From Paraburkholderia sp. BL25I1N1 (lineage in GTDB: Bacteria > Pseudomonadota > Gammaproteobacteria > Burkholderiales > Burkholderiaceae), in the NCBI RefSeq assembly GCF_003002025.1, contig NZ_PVZB01000001.1, forward strand, positions 248,001 to 312,000: DNA of 64,000 bases, written 5' to 3'. Shown here in pieces: positions 43,921-52,641 of this stretch. Under the pieces are notes generated by a model that was not told the origin of the DNA, did no database searches, and was given only the letters and a program-made list of their open reading frames with translations. How positions within the stretch are numbered: position 1 is the first letter of the stretch; every line of letters starts with the position of its first letter. Both the position numbers and the translations under genes were made by a program.

Positions 43921-43975
43921 GCCGAAGCCGACGCAAGTGGCTCGACTCAACTCTTACTGACCTCAAGGACTGACC

Positions 43976-44716
43976 ATGCGTACGATATCCACCAGCACAG
44001 CGTCGCTGCGGAAGCGTTTCTCCGTCACGCGAATCTTGGGCCTCGTCGTCGTTGCTCTGGGCGCCGCGGCCGCGCAGCACGTCGCGCATTCCGCTGAAGC
44101 CGCCACGAAGATTCCCGCGCCCGTACAGGACGAAAAAGCCGCCGCGACGCATAGCGAAACAGCGGTGTTCGCCGGCGGCTGCTTCTGGGGCGTGCAAGGC
44201 GTGTTCGAACATGTGCGCGGCGTGAAGCAAGTCGCCTCGGGTTACACCGGCGGGGCGGCATCCACGGCGGAATACGAAACTGTCAGCGAAGGCGATACGG
44301 GACACGCGGAGTCGGTGCAGATCACCTACGATCCGACGCAGATTACGTATGGCCGCTTGCTGCAGATATTCTTCTCGGTCGCGCACAATCCTACCGAGTT
44401 GGACTATCAGGGCCCCGACCACGGCACGCAATATCGTTCGGCGATTTTTCCGGTAAATGCGGCGCAGCGCGGCATCGCGCAGTCGTATATCGCGCAGCTC
44501 GATAACGCCCATGTGTTTCCGGCCAAAGTCGTGACGCGCGTCGAAGACTTCAAGGGCTTTTATCCGGCGGAAAGTTATCACCAGAACTTCCTCGCATTGC
44601 ATCCCGACTATCCGTACATTGCGATCAACGATCTGCCGAAAGTAACCGATCTGAAGCGGATGTTCCCGGATCTGTATCGCAACGATCCGGTGTTGTTCGC
44701 GACGGCGTCTCGGTAG
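43976..44716 (+). CDS. msrA: Peptide methionine sulfoxide reductase A, exported
   Basis: 246 residues. An N-terminal signal/membrane segment (about 18-38, with AAAAQHVAHSAEA) precedes the MsrA domain (about 55-235). The catalytic motif is VFAGGCFWGVQG (Cys69), and GTQYRSAIF and YHQNFLALHPDYPYI are family markers. It reduces methionine-S-sulfoxide in envelope proteins, and its reducing partner is probably DipZ. Unlike the cytoplasmic MsrA it is predicted exported. No MsrB gene follows. Confidence 0.92.
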   Translation: MRTISTSTASLRKRFSVTRILGLVVVALGAAAAQHVAHSAEAATKIPAPVQDEKAAATHSETAVFAGGCFWGVQGVFEHVRGVKQVASGYTGGAASTAEYETVSEGDTGHAESVQITYDPTQITYGRLLQIFFSVAHNPTELDYQGPDHGTQYRSAIFPVNAAQRGIAQSYIAQLDNAHVFPAKVVTRVEDFKGFYPAESYHQNFLALHPDYPYIAINDLPKVTDLKRMFPDLYRNDPVLFATASR

Positions 44717-46154
44717 GGCGTGGGCTGATGCGCGGCCGGGGCCTTAGCCGTGGCGGCATGCGGTGCATTGGTGGGAAGTAGCGGTCGAGCCGACATGCGC
44801 ACGGCCGGATGCTTCCATCCTGATGTAGCGGTCTGCTGCGCGATACGCTTGAGCGCGGGGAGTTGGGTAATGCTTGCTTGCGCATCGCTTGCCGACGGCG
44901 CTTAGTCGCGCAGACGCTGCGTTGATCTTTCCTGGCAGCGGCGAAATCGACTCTCTACGGCACGCCGAGGTAGTTCGTGATGCGAAGTAACCACTAACCG
45001 AAGACGCCTCGAACTTTGCGTTCCGGTTGTTCCTCGCGGGCTGATTTTCCGATAAGAGGATGCGGCACCAATTCTACATTGCATTCAGATTATCGGTTTA
45101 TGGTCGGCTAATCGTCCACGCAGGTGCGCGGATATTTGTATTACGATTATAAAAATTTGCACAACCATACACCCGCCTCCAGAAAGCGCCGTTAACCTCC
45201 TGACAAATCAAACAATTGCGTTTTACTCGCTGCGGCGAGGCAGAGCTTTTCCATTCCTGTTCTTTTGGAAAAGCTTCAGGCGCTTCCGATTGCATTCCTT
45301 TGCAATTGTCACTTATCACCCTCGAACCGGACACGTTACGCGAATGAAACGTTTATAATTCGTCTGCCCAAAGGTTCTGTAACTAATACCGGGAAGATGG
45401 GTCGAGCGTCAACGCGTCTGTAACAGTTACAGATGGGCTGCTGCGCTGCGGCAAGTGCTGTTGTGGGCCAAGCGGCCTGGCGGATCATGGGTTTTTTGTG
45501 GCACACCTGATTCGCGATGCAAGGGCGCACCTCGACCACTGTCGAACCGGCGGGTTCACGCCAATAATTTGCGGTCAACGGTGAACGAAAAAAATGATAT
45601 TAATTTTTCGTCATCCTGAATTTTTTTAGCCGCGCATATTGGTGTGAAATTTGTTGATCAAACTGAGGTGCGCTGATCCGTCAGTGTGAGCCTCGCCAGA
45701 TGTTCGCGTCGCGTCAGCGGCATGCATTGATCCTTGTCACGTTTGCCCGGTCATGCGATCGGCGGGATTCTCCATGCCGGCGTCGACTGTATCTTTCACG
45801 CAATCGGTGCACGTTGCGCTCGAAAACCGCTGTTGAAGATATCGATGTGGTCATTGTTGCGATTGTCGAATGATCGTCGTGCAATGTAATAGTAAGGATG
45901 ACGTAATAAATAGAATGTTCGCCCGACGCTGGGAAAACATTTCGATTCGGCCGCTGTTCGGTGACGTCGGAATGCGAGCGGAAGGCAGCGCGTCCGTCAG
46001 CGGATAGCGGCACATCAAAGCTTCATCAGCAACGAACGCGGTCAGCGCGTTCTCAGATTCACCTCTCTCTGGACTCAATAACGTCAAGGCGGGACGACTG
46101 ATCGATCTTGCTGGCTTCTCGGGGGCAACCTGCTTTTAGCGAAACATACGGACA
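44717..46154. other. Long intergenic region, 1.4 kb, with comparatively AT-rich part
   Basis: Between msrA (plus) and the glycoside hydrolase-like gene (plus). The segment about 45070-45690 is markedly richer in A and T than the flanks (for example AAAAATGATATTAATTTTTCG around 45590) and lacks a coherent gene. Small open frames on minus at 45098-45334, 45336-45578 and 45714-46013 have no ribosome site or family pattern and are not called. Promoters, a regulatory RNA or an H-NS-silenced zone for the downstream gene could be here; none could be pinned down. Confidence 0.5.
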
Positions 46155-48449
46155 ATGACGAGATACTTGAAACTATTGGGTGTTGCATCAGCAACAGTGT
46201 TGGCATCGTTTGCCGCGGAAAGCGCGCAGGCCCAGGCAAGCACCATCACGGTCTCCGGGCAGCAATACAAGTTGTGCGCGCAGGAGAACGGCAAGTGCTC
46301 GTTCCTTGGCACGGGCTCGGTGGTGTTTGGCGCGGTCCCGCCCACGTCGCCGTCGGTGATGTTGAGCGCGCCGCGTACGTTCAGCAACGGCGTCGGCTGT
46401 TATGTCGGCGCCGTTTCGCAGTCGGACCCCGCGTACGGCTATGGCAAGTCATGCTGGGTTAAAGCGGTTGCGGCAACGCCGACTCCGGCTCCTACCCCGA
46501 CTCCCACGCCGACGCCGACTCCCACGCCGACGCCGACACCGACTCCCACGCCGACGCCGACTCCCACGCCGACGCCGACACCGACTCCCACGCCGACGCC
46601 GGCTCCCACACCAACTCCGACACCCACGCCGACTCCAACTCCGAGCCCAACGCCGTCCCCCACGCCGGGCAACTCGGCCATGTCGTGCAGCACGCCGACG
46701 CAAACGGCCGGTGGAACCGCGAACGGCGTGATCAGCGCCGACACGCCGACCACCGACGGCCTGCGCGTGTTCCAGAACAACGCTTCCTTCAAGCTGACGA
46801 TCACCACGAACGCGCCGAGCGCGGATACCGTCGTCTGGTCCGTCGCGGATTCCAATGGCGCGATCAAGACGCAAGGCAGTTTTGCGGTCAAGGCCGGCGT
46901 ACAAACCAGCACCATTCCGTGTACGTCGACGTGGTCAGGCTATGGCGCGCTCACCGCCACTCTGCGTTCGAACGGCGGCACGTTGCCGAGAAGCGGCACG
47001 CGCCCGGTCGGCATCGCCACGTTTGGTGTGTTGCCGAACCTCAGTTCGGTATTGGGCACGGTGACATACGCTCACCAGGATCAGCACCGCTTCGGTATGC
47101 AGGGTTTCAACGGCAACATCGCCGCGCTGCACGCGCTGGGTATCTCGTGGACGATCGACGATCGTCAGGTTTCAGCCATGGAACCCAACGGCCCCAACAC
47201 GTACACGCCCAACGTGAATGACCTCGACCCGTTCTACAAGACCAATCCTGACCAGATGCGTATCGTGCGTCTGGATGGACTGCCGGCGTGGGACTCGAAG
47301 ACCGGCCAGTTCAACGACAGCTATTACGCGCCGTCGAATATGCCTGAATTCAAGACCTTCATGAGCAAGGTCGGCACCGATACGAGTCTGATCCGCGCTG
47401 CCAACTACCCGAATCAGCAAAAGAACTACTATCAGGTAACGTGGGAGCCGAGCCTCGGCTGGGCGGATAGCGACGCGAACTTCGTCGCCATGTACAAGGC
47501 TGCCTACGAGGGCATTCACTCGACCGATCCGAATGCGGTCGTGATGGGCACCGGCAATCCGTTCGCTTCCAATTGCGATACCTGTACGACGGGCTATCTG
47601 CAGAAATTCGGCGCGCTCGGTCTGTGGAATTACATCGATGCGGTCGCAACGCACGGCTACTGGAATGCGGGCACGTACCCGGCTCATCCGCCCGAACTGC
47701 AGGATTCCGATCCGAGCACGGCGAACCAGGCCAACGCGCTCGACAACCAGATGGCGCAGCTGCGTTCGGTTATGCAGGCCGGCAAGCCGAACATGAAGCT
47801 CTTCTTCACGGAAGCCGGCGTGAGCTACGACCCGGGCCTCAACTACGGTCCGAATGTGCCGTCGCAGAACCAGTTGTTCGCGCATGCGGCAGTCGGCGTG
47901 CGAGCACACATCATCGTGCTTGGCGGCGGTGCGCAGGTGACGACGCTGTTCTACGGTCCGGACTATCCGGGCGAAGTGGGATATGGCTCGTTCTTCGACC
48001 TGAACAACGCACAAGGCGCGTTCGGTGCGACCAACCTTTCGCCGAAGCCAGAAGCGATGGCCTTCGCAACGATGACGCGCGTTCTCGACGGCACGAATAC
48101 GCTGGGCCGCATCAAGGGCGCGCCTGCCGGAGTCTTCGCCTATGGGTTTCAGCAACTGGGCAACGGCAAGGTCGTGACCGCCGCGTGGACGCACAACAAT
48201 GCGCAGTGGCCGGCAAGCAACGGCACGTATAGCCAGAGCTATTCGACGAGCTATTCGCTCCAGGTCGACAACGCCGGCACGTCGGGCAATGTGACGAAGA
48301 TCGACGGTTACGGCAATGTCAGCACGGTGGCCTACACCAACGGTCAGGTCGCGCTGACGCTCACCGAAGTGCCGCAGTACATCGTGTCGAACAACGCCAC
48401 GGTTGCCAAGGCCAATGCGACTGTTCCGCTCGGTTACACGGGGCAGTGA
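46155..48449 (+). CDS. Secreted glycoside hydrolase-like protein with Pro-Thr linker
   Basis: 764 residues. Signal peptide to about SAQAQ. Residues 30-105 are a small Cys-containing domain ([17 protein letters not shown] ... [20 protein letters not shown]), which recurs in secreted proteins and may bind carbohydrate. About 109-173 is a Pro-Thr repeat linker. A beta-type domain follows (about 175-290), then a TIM-barrel-like catalytic region to about 640: VTWEPSLGW (Glu431, acid/base candidate), [15 protein letters not shown] and [10 protein letters not shown] (Glu553, nucleophile candidate). That layout fits a GH5/GH39-like retaining hydrolase. A C-terminal beta domain closes it. Substrate unknown, possibly an exopolysaccharide. 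Confidence 0.78.
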   Translation: MTRYLKLLGVASATVLASFAAESAQAQASTITVSGQQYKLCAQENGKCSFLGTGSVVFGAVPPTSPSVMLSAPRTFSNGVGCYVGAVSQSDPAYGYGKSCWVKAVAATPTPAPTPTPTPTPTPTPTPTPTPTPTPTPTPTPTPTPTPTPAPTPTPTPTPTPTPSPTPSPTPGNSAMSCSTPTQTAGGTANGVISADTPTTDGLRVFQNNASFKLTITTNAPSADTVVWSVADSNGAIKTQGSFAVKAGVQTSTIPCTSTWSGYGALTATLRSNGGTLPRSGTRPVGIATFGVLPNLSSVLGTVTYAHQDQHRFGMQGFNGNIAALHALGISWTIDDRQVSAMEPNGPNTYTPNVNDLDPFYKTNPDQMRIVRLDGLPAWDSKTGQFNDSYYAPSNMPEFKTFMSKVGTDTSLIRAANYPNQQKNYYQVTWEPSLGWADSDANFVAMYKAAYEGIHSTDPNAVVMGTGNPFASNCDTCTTGYLQKFGALGLWNYIDAVATHGYWNAGTYPAHPPELQDSDPSTANQANALDNQMAQLRSVMQAGKPNMKLFFTEAGVSYDPGLNYGPNVPSQNQLFAHAAVGVRAHIIVLGGGAQVTTLFYGPDYPGEVGYGSFFDLNNAQGAFGATNLSPKPEAMAFATMTRVLDGTNTLGRIKGAPAGVFAYGFQQLGNGKVVTAAWTHNNAQWPASNGTYSQSYSTSYSLQVDNAGTSGNVTKIDGYGNVSTVAYTNGQVALTLTEVPQYIVSNNATVAKANATVPLGYTGQ
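46485..46672 (+). repeat. Pro-Thr microsatellite-like coding repeat
   Basis: The DNA is a run of CCGACG/CCGACT/CCCACG hexamer-like units (ACTCCCACGCCGACGCC repeated), encoding about 60 residues of PT with occasional PA and PS. It is a flexible linker, and slippage could change its length. Confidence 0.88.
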
Positions 48450-48511
48450 CTGGCTCAATGAGCAGCTAGATAAGCGCGTCAACAAGCAGACTGATAAGCG
48501 CTGAAAAAAGG

Positions 48512-48548
48512 ATCGACGCGCCGCCGATATCAACGGCGGCGCGTCGAT
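48512..48548 (-). terminator. Hairpin terminator at the end of the MerR remnant
   Basis: ATCGACGCGCCGCCG (48512-48526) pairs perfectly with CGGCGGCGCGTCGAT (48534-48548). On minus the stem is followed by CCTTTTTTC, so it reads as a minus-strand intrinsic terminator. It may also stop transcription from the glycoside hydrolase gene on plus. Confidence 0.8.
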
Positions 48549-48570
48549 TACGCATTGTTGCCACGTCGGC

Positions 48571-48602
48571 GACGGCGCGCAATGTAACCATTGCGCGCCG
48601 TC
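48571..48602. repeat. 14-bp perfect inverted repeat
   Basis: GACGGCGCGCAATG (48571-48584) and CATTGCGCGCCGTC (48589-48602) with a TAAC loop. No T run on either side. Lies downstream of the MerR remnant, beside the terminator above. Confidence 0.75.
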
Positions 48603-48694
48603 GTCGATCGTACGCACTAAGTCCACCCGCACTCGCGACGCCTGGACACGGAGAGCGCGGCCCGCGCCGCGCCGTTCTCTGCCGCTCGCAACCC

Positions 48695-48988
48695 CTACCG
48701 CTGCGCGTTCGAAACCTCAACGCGCCTATCCGTGAAGAACGCGCGCCCGGCGACGATCGACACCCACGGCGTCTCCGGCTGCGTAAGGCAGGTCTGAATC
48801 TCGGCGAGCGCAAGTCCGAAACGGCCAGCGCCAGGATGTGGCGAAGCCGGGCGGTAGCCGCTCCCATCACGCGCCGAAGGCGTGAGCAATCCGATTGCGT
48901 CGTAATGGTGAAGCGTGCGGACGCTCAGTCCGCTGCGCCTCGCAAGCTCTTCCACTTTCAACAGCAATCGCCTCCAGTCAGTCTGCAC
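48695..48988 (-). pseudogene. MerR family regulator, degraded
   Basis: A 97-residue frame that starts like a MerR protein ([38 protein letters not shown]) but then reads PASPHPGAG before resuming with [20 protein letters not shown] nearby shifted frame (48466-48870) contains [14 protein letters not shown], the missing helix, so a deletion plus frameshift destroyed the region between the two. The effector part is also gone, ending in VSNAQR. Not expected to be functional, though the DNA-binding helices could still be made. Confidence 0.75.
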
Positions 48989-49106
48989 ATTGCAGGTTAG
49001 GACCTTGCGCTACGTGAGGGTCAAAGCGAATCGACGCGGGATTCGCACGACCGGCGAACCTCGGACATGGCATATTGGCGAAGCCAGTCATCAACAGGAG
49101 CACACC

Positions 49107-49781
49107 ATGCGAATCCAGACCTCTTTCCTCTTCGATCTCGACGGGACGCTCGTCGACAGCGTCTACCAGCACGTGCTGGCCTGGAAGGAAGCGCTCGACA
49201 GCGAAGGCATTCCCCTGTCGGTCTGGCGAATTCACCGCAAGATCGGCATGAGCGGCGGCCTCTTCACCCATCAGCTTCTGCGGGAAACGCACGGCGAAAT
49301 CAGTGCCGACCGGGTCGAGCGTCTCCGTGAAGCTCACGCCGCCGCCTATCAGCGTTTGCGCGCGCAGGTGTGTCCGCTGCCGGGCGCGCGGGCGCTGCTC
49401 GACGCGCTGACGCAGGCGGGAACACCTTGGGCAGTGGCGACCAGCGGCCGCATGGAGACGGCGGCGCTCAATCTGGAGGCGCTCGGTGTCGATCCCGCGA
49501 AAGCCGTCGTCGTCACGCGCGACGACGTCAAATATGCAAAGCCGGATCCGGATCTGTTCATCGCCGCAGCCGGGCGGCTCGGCGTACCGGTCGAAAATAC
49601 GGTGGTGGTGGGCGACAGCATCTGGGACATGCTGGCGGCACGGCGCTGCCGGGCGTTGGGTGTGGGCTTGCTGTCGGGCGGGTACGGCACGGAGGAACTC
49701 GAGCGCGCCGGCGCGTTGCGGGTCTACGACGATCCGGCCGATCTGCTGGAACATCTGGACGAGGTTGCGTCGCGGCCGTAA
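49107..49781 (+). CDS. HAD family hydrolase (phosphoglycolate phosphatase-like)
   Basis: 224 residues from ATG 49107 with AGGAG upstream. HAD motif I is FLFDLDGTLVDS, motif II AVATSGR, motif III Lys in DDVKYAKPDPDLF, and motif IV VVGDSIWDMLAA. It has a helical cap (GLFTHQLLRETHG...) of type C1, as in phosphoglycolate phosphatases or beta-phosphoglucomutase-like enzymes. The substrate is not determinable. Monocistronic, divergent from the MerR remnant, which may have regulated it once. Confidence 0.87.
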   Translation: MRIQTSFLFDLDGTLVDSVYQHVLAWKEALDSEGIPLSVWRIHRKIGMSGGLFTHQLLRETHGEISADRVERLREAHAAAYQRLRAQVCPLPGARALLDALTQAGTPWAVATSGRMETAALNLEALGVDPAKAVVVTRDDVKYAKPDPDLFIAAAGRLGVPVENTVVVGDSIWDMLAARRCRALGVGLLSGGYGTEELERAGALRVYDDPADLLEHLDEVASRP

Positions 49782-50149
49782 AGGTGGCCTCTAGTTGCGG
49801 ACTGCCCAGAACGCATAAGCGCCGCCGTTGTTCGCCGCGACGGCTTCGCGCGATCGATGCCAGGGGCCTGTACTATATTGTTCAGCGGAAAACCGCCTTG
49901 GCGACCGGCGTGAGAGAATCCTGCCCATAAGCAGGTGCGAAGCGCGCCGGAATGGTCATATGCGACCATGCGGGATCCGGAAGCAGCAAAATATATGACG
50001 CTCCCATGGGGCCGATGGCCGAGGCAGCGGGGCCCCATGTACTCGGGGATCCGCCGCGCCGCAAAGTGCCGCGCGGGTTGTTTGTGACCTACGGCCGGCG
50101 GTCTGCCGCGGTTGTCCTCCAGAGGGGGCGTGACGAACCACGTGAAACC
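49782..50149. other. Intergenic stretch, 368 bp, with dyad motifs
   Basis: Contains ATGGTC (49952-49957) and GACCAT (49964-49969) around ATATGC, and CATGGGGCC (50005-50013) with GGCCCCATG (50031-50039). These may be operators or hairpins ahead of the response regulator. I see no small gene; the open frame from 49952 overlaps the true start at 50150. Confidence 0.5.
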
Positions 50150-51112
50150 ATGAACAATTTTATTCGACCACCTGTTCTCCATCCGTCGACGGTTGTTTTC
50201 GTGGATGACAACGACAGCTATCTCGACGCGCTGCGGCGCTTCTTTCCGGATAGCGCCACCAATCTGTTTTTTACGCGGCCTCAAACCGCGCTTGCGTTCA
50301 TCCGTCAGCATGCTCGCAAGAATTCGCTGGAGTTCGCGCCGGCGTCGGCATGCGTGAGCGAGACGGGTTTTGAGCGCTACATGGAAACCGCGGCGGAACG
50401 GGATATCCTGGCGCGCGGCTCCCGTTTCGCGGAAGTCGCGGCGGTCGTGGTCGATTTCGACATGCCGGGCATGAACGGCGTGGAATTCCTCTCGTCCATC
50501 TCCAATCTGCGTTGCGCGAAAGTGCTGCTGACCGGTGTCGCGGACGAAACCGTCGCGGTCAAAGCTTTCAATGCGGGTATCGTCGATTTATACCTCAGAA
50601 AAACGGATACCGACTCCGCCAACCGGCTGGCGCATTTCCTGACGGACGCCAAGGCCAGGCACTGTTCGGAAGGCGGCTGGCTCGCGTTGGGCGAGAACGG
50701 CCTGACCTATTGCGACCCGCGAACGCGTAAGGTCATCGACGAGGTGGTCGCCGCGAACGGTATCGTCGAGTATTACTGGCGCCCGGAGCAGGACGCCATT
50801 TTGATGTTCGATCGCGCCGGCAATCCGAGCGTTTTTGTCGCGTGGGCCGAGCACGACTGGATCTCGCAGGGCGAAATCGTCGCGGACGAGGACGGCCCGG
50901 CCGACCTTCTCAAGCAAATGGCGGTGCGCGAGGTGATGCCGATCTTCTGGCCGAACCTGGCCTACCGCTCCGGCATGACCGTCAAGACGCTGACGCCGCA
51001 AACCATTCCGGGCTGGGACGACGTTTTCTATTGCTGGACCCCGATCGACAGGGCCGACGTGGGCATGGACCTGATGACGTTCGCGCAATGGCGGAAGGAA
51101 CGGACTCGCTAA
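50150..51112 (+). CDS. Response regulator with extended receiver (LqsR-like)
   Basis: 320 residues. The receiver acidic pair is in VVFVDDNDSYLDALRRF (Asp19-Asp20) and the phosphorylation Asp is Asp102 in VVDFDMPGMNG, with T/S in LLTGVAD and Lys in LYLRKTD. The distance between the acidic pair and Asp102 is about 80 residues instead of about 40, so there is an insertion of about 40 residues with FARK/ETGFERYMETAAERD. The C-terminal 150 residues form an unknown alpha/beta output domain (WLALGENGLTYCDPRTRKVIDEVV). It is followed 23 bp later by a kinase, like the Lqs/Jqs arrangement. Output mechanism unknown. Confidence 0.75.
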   Translation: MNNFIRPPVLHPSTVVFVDDNDSYLDALRRFFPDSATNLFFTRPQTALAFIRQHARKNSLEFAPASACVSETGFERYMETAAERDILARGSRFAEVAAVVVDFDMPGMNGVEFLSSISNLRCAKVLLTGVADETVAVKAFNAGIVDLYLRKTDTDSANRLAHFLTDAKARHCSEGGWLALGENGLTYCDPRTRKVIDEVVAANGIVEYYWRPEQDAILMFDRAGNPSVFVAWAEHDWISQGEIVADEDGPADLLKQMAVREVMPIFWPNLAYRSGMTVKTLTPQTIPGWDDVFYCWTPIDRADVGMDLMTFAQWRKERTR

Positions 51113-51135
51113 AGTCTGCCGGGACGTCAAGCCAC

Positions 51136-52572
51136 ATGTACGCCATTCCGACTGCCTGCGTGTCCGCGATGTTCGTGGTGTTCGGCCTATACGTCCTGAT
51201 TACGCAAGGCGCGACGCGTTTGTTCACGCCGTTCATTCTGATGTGCGTCTCGACCTTCGCGTGGCAAGGCGCATGGACGCTGCTGTTTCAGACAGACAAC
51301 CCACATACTGCGGACCTGCTGGTCAGGGGCGGGTATCTCTTCATTCTTTTTTTACCCACAACGTTCTACCACTTCGTGACGGAAGTGGCGGCGCAGCGCC
51401 GGGAACGGCCGATATTGCTCGCGTCGTACGGGCTGTGTTTTGTCCTCGCGGTCCTGCTGCCAGGCAACGAAGTGGTGGCGGGCTACCGGCATTTCTTCTT
51501 CGGCTACTATCCGGTCGCCGGCCCGCTGCATCCCGTGCACGTGGTGCAGACCGTGTTGCTGGCCGGCCGCAGCGCCCAGCTTCTGCTCGCCGCGCGCCAG
51601 AAGGCGGAGGGCGACGCGCGGCGGCGCCTCGATCTGTGTCTGGCGAGCCTTTGCCTGTACTCGTTCGCCGCGACGGATTACGCGGTCAATTACGGCTTCG
51701 GGTTTTATCCGCCGGGCGTCCTGTTCATCGGCCTGAGCCTCGGGTTGCTGGCAATCACCATCGTGCGCTATCACCTGATTCACCCGTATGCGGTGGCGGC
51801 GACCATCGCGCATGAAATTTCGACGCCGCTCGCCACCATCGGAATGCACGCCGACGAAATTGCCAGCGTTTGGGGGCACGTGTTCAAAGGGTATCGAACA
51901 GCTGTGACGCACGGGCTGTATGACGATCACGACGAGTCCGGACAGTCCGAACGCATCGGCCAGCTGGCAACGGCAATCCGGCGCGAAGTCTCCGGCACCA
52001 GCGCGATGGTCGAAATGGCGCTCGCGTCTTTCACGCTCGATCGTCTGGACCGCGGCGACTTCAGCCGGCATTCCGTGTATCAGTGCGTGATGTCGGCGCT
52101 GGAACGGTATCCGTTCAGCGGCCGCGAGCGTGAACTTGTCACGGTAAAACCCATCGATCCCGCCATGTCGTTTTCGGGCTCGGATACGGTCGTGGTTTTC
52201 GTGCTGTTCAATCTGCTGAAAAACGCGTTGTATGCCATTCGCGTGGGCGGCGATGGTGAGATCACGATCAGTGCCGTTCAGGATCGGGACTTCTGCGTGC
52301 TGCAATTCCGCGACACCGGGCCGGGCATTGCGCCCGACGTCCTGCCCTATATCTTCGACGCCTTCTTCACGACCAAGCGGCACGGCAGCGGCGCGGGCAT
52401 GGGACTCGCGTTCTGCCGTCGCGCGACGGAACTGCTGGGCGGAAGCATCGAGTGCAGTTCGACACGCGGCGTCCACACGACCTTCACCGTGCGGTTGCCG
52501 GCGCCGGACACGCCCGCCGATCGCGCATTGCGCAAGACACCGGCGCGTTCGCCTCGCCGAAGTCAGAGCTGA
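51136..52572 (+). CDS. 7TM-type sensor histidine kinase (LqsS/CqsS-like)
   Basis: 478 residues from ATG 51136. About seven hydrophobic helices in the first 210 residues (near 8-27, 33-50, 63-82, 96-113 and so on), with YHFVTEV and FFFGYYPVAGPLHPV, then AVAATIAHEISTPLATIGMHADEIA containing His226, and a HATPase region with LFNLLKNALYAI, FRDTGPGIAPDVLPYIFDAFFTTK and GSGAGMGLAFCRRATELLGG. The IAHE-box and the NLLKNALY box recall LqsS/CqsS kinases that detect alpha-hydroxyketone signals. I see no synthase gene (lqsA/cqsA) nearby, so a quorum role is tentative. Confidence 0.8.
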   Translation: MYAIPTACVSAMFVVFGLYVLITQGATRLFTPFILMCVSTFAWQGAWTLLFQTDNPHTADLLVRGGYLFILFLPTTFYHFVTEVAAQRRERPILLASYGLCFVLAVLLPGNEVVAGYRHFFFGYYPVAGPLHPVHVVQTVLLAGRSAQLLLAARQKAEGDARRRLDLCLASLCLYSFAATDYAVNYGFGFYPPGVLFIGLSLGLLAITIVRYHLIHPYAVAATIAHEISTPLATIGMHADEIASVWGHVFKGYRTAVTHGLYDDHDESGQSERIGQLATAIRREVSGTSAMVEMALASFTLDRLDRGDFSRHSVYQCVMSALERYPFSGRERELVTVKPIDPAMSFSGSDTVVVFVLFNLLKNALYAIRVGGDGEITISAVQDRDFCVLQFRDTGPGIAPDVLPYIFDAFFTTKRHGSGAGMGLAFCRRATELLGGSIECSSTRGVHTTFTVRLPAPDTPADRALRKTPARSPRRSQS

Positions 52573-52641
52573 CAGGCAGCTCACAGATTGAAAGCGGTGG
52601 CCGTAGCGGCTGATTATCCGGCGGCCTGAACCGGAGAGGCG

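Noticed and set aside
45495..45515. Sigma-54 promoter (TGGCAC...)
   Set aside because: After TGGCAC the GC element falls at the wrong distance from GG (12 instead of 10).
45098..46013. Three small minus-strand open frames in the long intergenic region
   Set aside because: No ribosome site, no family resemblance, composition unlike neighbouring proteins.
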